Origin: Mycolicibacterium sp. GF69
GTDB taxonomy: Bacteria; Actinomycetota; Actinomycetes; Mycobacteriales; Mycobacteriaceae
DNA: 64,000 nucleotides
Direction: 5' to 3'
NCBI RefSeq assembly: GCF_003284965.1
Contig: NZ_QMEW01000002.1
Location: forward strand, 292,116 to 356,115
Below the pieces are notes generated by a model, which was not told where the DNA came from, ran no database searches, and saw only the letters and a program-made list of their open reading frames with translations. Below, in pieces: positions 60,421 to 64,000 of this stretch; position 1 is the stretch's first letter, and every line of letters starts with the position of its first letter. The position numbers and the translations under genes are program-made.

Positions 60421-61806
60421 CTAGATACGCCGGCCCGCTTCGTCGAGCACGCCGCGCATGATCTCGTAGATCGCGTCGAACTCCTGCTGGCCGGTGATCA
60501 ACGGCGGCGCCAACTGAACGACGGGGTCGCCGCGGTCGTCGGCGCGGCAGTACAGGCCGGCCTCGAACAGCGCGGGGGTGAGGAATCCGCGCAGCAGCCG
60601 CTCGGACTCCTCGTCATCGAAGGTCTCCTTGGTGGCCTTGTCTTTGACCAACTCGATGCCGTAGAAGTAGCCATCGCCGCGGATGTCGCCGACGATCGGC
60701 AGGTCGCAGAGCTGCTCGAGGGTGGCCCGTAGCCGCGGGGCGTTCTCCTTGACGTGGTCGTTGAGGCCCTCGCGCTCGAAGATGTCGAGGTTGGCCAACC
60801 CCACCGCCGATGACACCGGGTGCCCGCCGAAGGTGTACCCGTGCGCGAATGTGGTCTTACCATCGTCGAACGGCTCGAACAGCCGGTCGCTGGCGATCAT
60901 CGCGCCGATCGGAGAATATCCCGAGGTCAAACCCTTTGCGCAGGTGATGATGTCGGGCACGTAGCCGAAGTCGTCACAGGCGAACATGGAGCCGATCCGG
61001 CCGAAGGCGCAGATCACCTCGTCGGAAACCAGCAGCACGTCGTACTCGTCGCAGATCTCCCGTACCCGCTCGAAATAGCCTGGCGGAGGCTGGAAACAGC
61101 CGCCCGCGTTCTGCACCGGTTCGAGGAAGACGGCGGCGACGGTGTCGGGCCCCTCGAACTCGATGGCCTCGGCGATGCGGTCGGCGCAGTACTGTCCGAA
61201 CGCCTTCTCGTCGGTCGCATACGGTGCGGGCGCACGGTAGAAGTTCGTGTTCGGAACCCGGAAGCCGCCCGGTGTCAGCGGCTCGAACGGCGCCTTGAAC
61301 ATCGGCAGGCCGGTGATGGCCAACGCGCCCTGCGGTGTGCCGTGGTAGGCGATCGCACGTGAAACCACTTTGTGCTTACCGGGTTTGCCGGTCAGCTTGA
61401 AGTAGTTCTTGGCCAGCTTCCACGCCGACTCGACGGCCTCGCCGCCGCCGGTGGTGAAGAACACCCGGTTCAGATCACCGGGAGCGTAGCCGGCGATCCG
61501 CTCGGCGAGTTCGATCGCCGTCGGCGTCGCATAGGACCAGAGCGGGAAGTACGCCAACTGTTCGGCCTGCTTGGCCGCGGCCTCCGCGAGTTCCTGGCGG
61601 CCGTGGCCGACCTGGACGACGAAAAGCCCTGACAGGCCGTCGATGTAGCTCTTGCCGTTGCTGTCCCAGATCGTGATGCCCTCGCCGCGGGTGATGACCG
61701 GAGGCGTGATGCCGGCACCGTGGCGGGCGAAGTGCCCCCACAGGTGGCGGCGGGCCTTCGCATCGAGATCGACCGAAAGATCCTGCACGACATCGGTTGT
61801 TGTCAT
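60421..61806 (-). CDS. Class III aminotransferase (Rv3329-like)
   Basis: A 461-residue PLP-dependent omega-aminotransferase. The cofactor Lys lies in ITCAKGLTSGYSPIGA near residue 289, with DEVICAFGRIGSMF (Asp binding the pyridine nitrogen) near 257 and FTTGGGEAVESAWKLAKNY near 116. Likely donors are amines such as lysine, putrescine, GABA or beta-alanine, with pyruvate or 2-oxoglutarate as acceptor; the exact substrate is not evident. Its ATG overlaps the AsnC gene's stop in ATGA. Confidence 0.89.
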   Translation of the reverse strand: MTTTDVVQDLSVDLDAKARRHLWGHFARHGAGITPPVITRGEGITIWDSNGKSYIDGLSGLFVVQVGHGRQELAEAAAKQAEQLAYFPLWSYATPTAIELAERIAGYAPGDLNRVFFTTGGGEAVESAWKLAKNYFKLTGKPGKHKVVSRAIAYHGTPQGALAITGLPMFKAPFEPLTPGGFRVPNTNFYRAPAPYATDEKAFGQYCADRIAEAIEFEGPDTVAAVFLEPVQNAGGCFQPPPGYFERVREICDEYDVLLVSDEVICAFGRIGSMFACDDFGYVPDIITCAKGLTSGYSPIGAMIASDRLFEPFDDGKTTFAHGYTFGGHPVSSAVGLANLDIFEREGLNDHVKENAPRLRATLEQLCDLPIVGDIRGDGYFYGIELVKDKATKETFDDEESERLLRGFLTPALFEAGLYCRADDRGDPVVQLAPPLITGQQEFDAIYEIMRGVLDEAGRRI

Positions 61807-62270
61807 CGGGTACCCCAGTTGTATTGCTGCTTGACGAGTTTCAGGTAAACGAGTGTCTCGGTGGATATCACTTCGGACAGGGCGCGGATCTGGGTGTTGA
61901 GGAGTTCGAGCAGGTCGTCGTCGTCGGAGCAGACGACCTCGACGATGACGTCGAAGGACCCGGCGGTCAGCACCACGTAGTCGACCGACTCGATGTTGGC
62001 GAGCTTCTCGGCCACCTTGGTGGTGTCGCCGGTGCAGCGGATGCCGATCATCGCCTGGCGGGCGAAGCCCAACTGCAGCGGGTCGGTGACCGCGACGATC
62101 TGCATGACCCCCGCGTCGACCATGCGCTGGACCCGCTGACGGACGGCGGCCTCGGATAGGCCGACCGCCTTGCCGATGCCGGCGTATGAGCGGCGGCCGT
62201 CCCGTTGGAGTTCCTCGATGATCTGCTTGTTCAGGTCATCGAGCGCGAATGTCGCGCCCGGGCTAGGCAT
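61803..62270 (-). CDS. Lrp/AsnC-family transcriptional regulator
   Basis: A 155-residue regulator. The HTH is at residues about 11-55 (LDDLNKQIIEELQRDGRRSYAGIGKAVGLSEAAVRQRVQRM), and the ligand-binding RAM domain follows (GIRCTGDTTKVAEKLANIESVDYVVLTAGSFDVIVEVVC). It is coupled to the aminotransferase and probably controls it in response to an amino acid or amine. Confidence 0.88.
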   Translation of the reverse strand: MPSPGATFALDDLNKQIIEELQRDGRRSYAGIGKAVGLSEAAVRQRVQRMVDAGVMQIVAVTDPLQLGFARQAMIGIRCTGDTTKVAEKLANIESVDYVVLTAGSFDVIVEVVCSDDDDLLELLNTQIRALSEVISTETLVYLKLVKQQYNWGTR

Positions 62271-62402
62271 GTCAGTGATTGTGCACGGAATCCGTCGTAC
62301 GCAGCAACTGTGACCATGAAATCACTCGCCTGGACGCATTGTGACTACAGGATCGCGTAGCTATGCCAAGCCTGTCTGTTGGTCGTGGCGTCGGTGAGAA
62401 CT

Positions 62403-62408
62403 TAGGGT
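62403..62408 (+). promoter_or_regulatory. sigJ -10 hexamer, leaderless start
   Basis: TAGGGT is followed by 6 bases and the ATG at 62415. A GTG at 62409 sits directly against the hexamer and is therefore unlikely to be the start. No ECF41-type TGTCACA-CGTC promoter is seen here, so sigJ does not obviously activate itself. Confidence 0.5.
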
Positions 62409-62414
62409 GTGGGG

Positions 62415-63320
62415 ATGACCGCGAGTACGCGGATCGACGAGTTCGAGGAGCTACGGCCGCACCTGCTGTCCGTCGCCTACCGGCTCACGGGCACGGTGGC
62501 CGACGCCGAGGACATCGTGCAGGACGCCTGGCTGCGCTGGAACGGCGCCCGCCAGGAGTCCATCAGAGACCTGCGGGCGTGGCTGACGACGGTCGTCAGC
62601 CGCCTCGGTCTCGACCGGCTGCGGTCGGCGGCGCACCGTCGAGAAACCTATGTGGGCGAATGGCTGCCGGAGCCGGTGGTCACCGCGCTGGACGGTGACG
62701 ACCCGCTGGCGGCGGTGGTCGCCGGCGAAGACGCGAGGTTCGCCGCGATGGTGGTGCTCGAGCGGCTGAGCCCGGACCAGCGGGTGGCGTTCGTGCTGCA
62801 CGACGGCTTCGCGGTGCCGTTCGGTGAGATCGCCGAGGTGCTCGGCGTGAGCGATTCAGCGGCGCGACAACTGGCGTCGCGGGCGCGTCGCGCCGTGGCG
62901 GATGCGCCGCCGCCGGCGCCCGACGACGCTCACAACGAGGTGGTCGGCGCGCTGATGGCTGCGCTCGCCGCCGGTGAGATGGACGCCGTTGTGCGGCTTT
63001 TACATCCAGACGTCACGTTCACCGGCGACTCGAACCGTCGCGCACCGACCGCAGCACGGGTGATCCACGGCCCCGACAAGGTCGCCCGGTTCCTGTTCGG
63101 CCTGGCGCGGCGCTACGGGCCGAACTGGCTGGCCGGGGCGCAACTGGCCTTGATCAACGGTCAGGTCGGCAGCTACACCGAGGGCGCCCCGGCCACCGAC
63201 GGCTATCCCGAACTGATGGCTCGGGTGACGGCGATGACGGTGCGCGACGGGAGAATCGGTGCCATCTGGGATATCGCCAACCCCGACAAGTTCACGGGTT
63301 CACCGCTGCGTCATCGGTGA
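62415..63320 (+). CDS. sigJ: ECF41-family sigma factor SigJ
   Basis: A 301-residue ECF sigma factor with region 2 (LLSVAYRLTGTVADAEDIVQDAWLRW) and region 4 (LSPDQRVAFVLHDGFAVPFGEIAEVLGVSDSAARQLASRARRAV) and a C-terminal SnoaL-like extension of about 130 residues, the hallmark of ECF41. The extension ends with the conserved NPDKF, but the usual DGGGR-type motif reads DSNRR here. In ECF41 factors this tail controls activity in place of an anti-sigma factor. Its neighbour is the typical ECF41 target. It overlaps that convergent gene by 29 bases. Confidence 0.92.
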   Translation: MTASTRIDEFEELRPHLLSVAYRLTGTVADAEDIVQDAWLRWNGARQESIRDLRAWLTTVVSRLGLDRLRSAAHRRETYVGEWLPEPVVTALDGDDPLAAVVAGEDARFAAMVVLERLSPDQRVAFVLHDGFAVPFGEIAEVLGVSDSAARQLASRARRAVADAPPPAPDDAHNEVVGALMAALAAGEMDAVVRLLHPDVTFTGDSNRRAPTAARVIHGPDKVARFLFGLARRYGPNWLAGAQLALINGQVGSYTEGAPATDGYPELMARVTAMTVRDGRIGAIWDIANPDKFTGSPLRHR

Positions 63321-63900
63321 GCCACGGGACCCGGCACGCGTCGCCGGAACTGAAGCCCTGTTCGGTGATGCCGAGCGCTGAGTACATCCGCGCCCGCATG
63401 TTCTCCACACCGATCTGATAGGTCAGCTCGATGACGCCGTCATCGCCGAATCGGTGCTTGAGGTCGTCGACCTGCTCGTCGGTGATGGTGTGCGGGTCGG
63501 TGGTCATCGCGTCGGCGTAGGCGATCGCGGCGCGTTCGTCGTCGGAGAACAGTGGCGACGTCGCGTACTCGTCGATGTGCTTGAGCCGGTCGACGTCGAG
63601 GCCATCGAGACGTTGCAGCATGGAGCCGAAGTCGACGCACCATGAGCAGCCGACGGTGCGGGCGGTCCAGAACACCGCGAGCTCGCGCACGCTGGTGGGC
63701 AACTTCTTCGAGCCGGACTGCAGCATGCCTTCGTGTACGACGTTGGCCAGCATCAGCCGGGGATGGTGCGCCGCGACGGCGAACGGTTCGGGCACCTCGC
63801 CGAAGCGGCGCTTGGCGACGCGATAGAGGGCTTTGGTCAGCAGCGAGGCGCGCTGCGGTGGTAGGGGTTCGATACGGGTCTTCTGTGTTTCATCGGTCAT
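63292..63900 (-). CDS. Carboxymuconolactone decarboxylase / AhpD-like protein
   Basis: A 202-residue protein of the CMD/AhpD family, with the redox pair in VGCSWCVDFG (Cys-x-x-Cys) near residue 84 and a downstream His-containing helix. Genes encoding such proteins (COE type) accompany ECF41 sigma factors across bacteria and are their direct targets. It may detoxify peroxides or carbonyls, but no substrate is established. The ATG at 63900 is 8 bases from the CGTC element of its promoter. Confidence 0.88.
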   Translation of the reverse strand: MTDETQKTRIEPLPPQRASLLTKALYRVAKRRFGEVPEPFAVAAHHPRLMLANVVHEGMLQSGSKKLPTSVRELAVFWTARTVGCSWCVDFGSMLQRLDGLDVDRLKHIDEYATSPLFSDDERAAIAYADAMTTDPHTITDEQVDDLKHRFGDDGVIELTYQIGVENMRARMYSALGITEQGFSSGDACRVPWLTDDAAVNP

Positions 63901-63908
63901 ACCCGTAA

Positions 63909-63935
63909 GACGAGACAGCCTGCCGATGTGTGACA
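63909..63935 (-). promoter_or_regulatory. ECF41 (SigJ) promoter
   Basis: On the minus strand TGTCACA (63935-63929) is followed by 16 bases and CGTC (63912-63909), the known ECF41 consensus TGTCACA-N16-CGTC with no mismatch. It lies directly before the CMD-like gene and predicts that SigJ switches that gene on. Confidence 0.85.
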
Positions 63936-63956
63936 GAACGAGTGATCTCGGTGCCC

Positions 63957-64000
63957 TACCAGTCGCGCAGCGATAGGTAGCGCACCCAAATCACCACGTC
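63957..64000 (-). CDS. Possible C-terminal end of a truncated gene at the window edge
   Basis: The minus strand is open from the window edge to a TAG at 63959-63957 and encodes 14 residues ending WVRYLSLRDW. It could be the end of a gene that lies mostly outside the window, but the stretch is too short to be sure. Confidence 0.25.

Overview
The window looks like chromosomal DNA of a rapidly growing mycobacterium (Mycolicibacterium type). It is GC-rich and densely packed, and its gene order matches the M. tuberculosis segment running from Rv3415c/sigD through guaB2-guaB3-choD, guaA, the imuA'-imuB and dnaE2 SOS genes, the Rv3365c-Rv3361c (mfpA) operon, folD and metX-metY to dacB1 and sigJ, with lineage-specific genes inserted. 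Species cannot be named from the sequence alone. No rRNA, tRNA, CRISPR array, insertion sequence or prophage was seen.

Layout. 1-3.3 kb: a conserved alpha-helical protein, sigD and its membrane anti-sigma factor rsdA, then a convergent DUF5319 gene. 3.4-8.1 kb: guaB2-guaB3 and the GMC oxidoreductase choD. 8.1-11.3 kb (minus): a HAD phosphatase/mutase and a GH65 glycosidase/phosphorylase. 11.4-13 kb: guaA, apparently leaderless. 13-18.1 kb (minus): a tight five-gene operon of esterase, SDR, diiron protein, Baeyer-Villiger monooxygenase and MerR regulator, which reads as a C-H to alcohol to ketone to ester to acid route. 18.2-20.9 kb: a LexA box, imuA', imuB and a small DUF6480 membrane protein. 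20.9-25.9 kb: nucleoside hydrolase, fatty acyl-CoA reductase, MaoC hydratase and universal stress protein. 26-30.9 kb: a DUF222/HNH protein and dnaE2 behind a perfect LexA palindrome. 30.9-34.2 kb: MFS transporter, F420/PPOX-like protein, nitroreductase, TrmL-type tRNA methyltransferase and a SAM methyltransferase.

34.4-39.3 kb: a leader peptide, then the conservon histidine kinase / roadblock / DUF742 / GTPase set ending in mfpA. 39.4-41.1 kb: nsrR-hmp nitric-oxide defence pair. 41.1-46.8 kb: FHA-ABC exporter (Rv1747 type), a secreted protein, an Old Yellow Enzyme relative, folD and a DUF3017 protein. 46.9-50.3 kb (minus): a SAM-IV riboswitch controlling metY-metX and a methyltransferase. 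50.5-58 kb: monomeric isocitrate dehydrogenase, alpha/beta hydrolase, exonuclease III, trpS, YihY and a guanidinium exporter gene behind a guanidine-III riboswitch, then a nitronate monooxygenase-like protein. 58-64 kb: D,D-carboxypeptidase, SMP-30-like protein, an AsnC regulator with an aminotransferase, and an ECF41 sigma factor (sigJ) facing a carboxymuconolactone decarboxylase-like gene with a textbook ECF41 promoter.

Regulation is unusually legible here: two riboswitches, two LexA boxes, an ECF41 promoter, a candidate NsrR operator, and many genes whose start codon lies 6-8 bases after a TANNNT -10 hexamer, as expected for leaderless mycobacterial transcripts. Three short in-frame or gene-edge tandem duplications (25, 27 and 30 bp) suggest minisatellite-like variation. 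Comparisons with M. tuberculosis and M. smegmatis proteins are from memory, not from a search.
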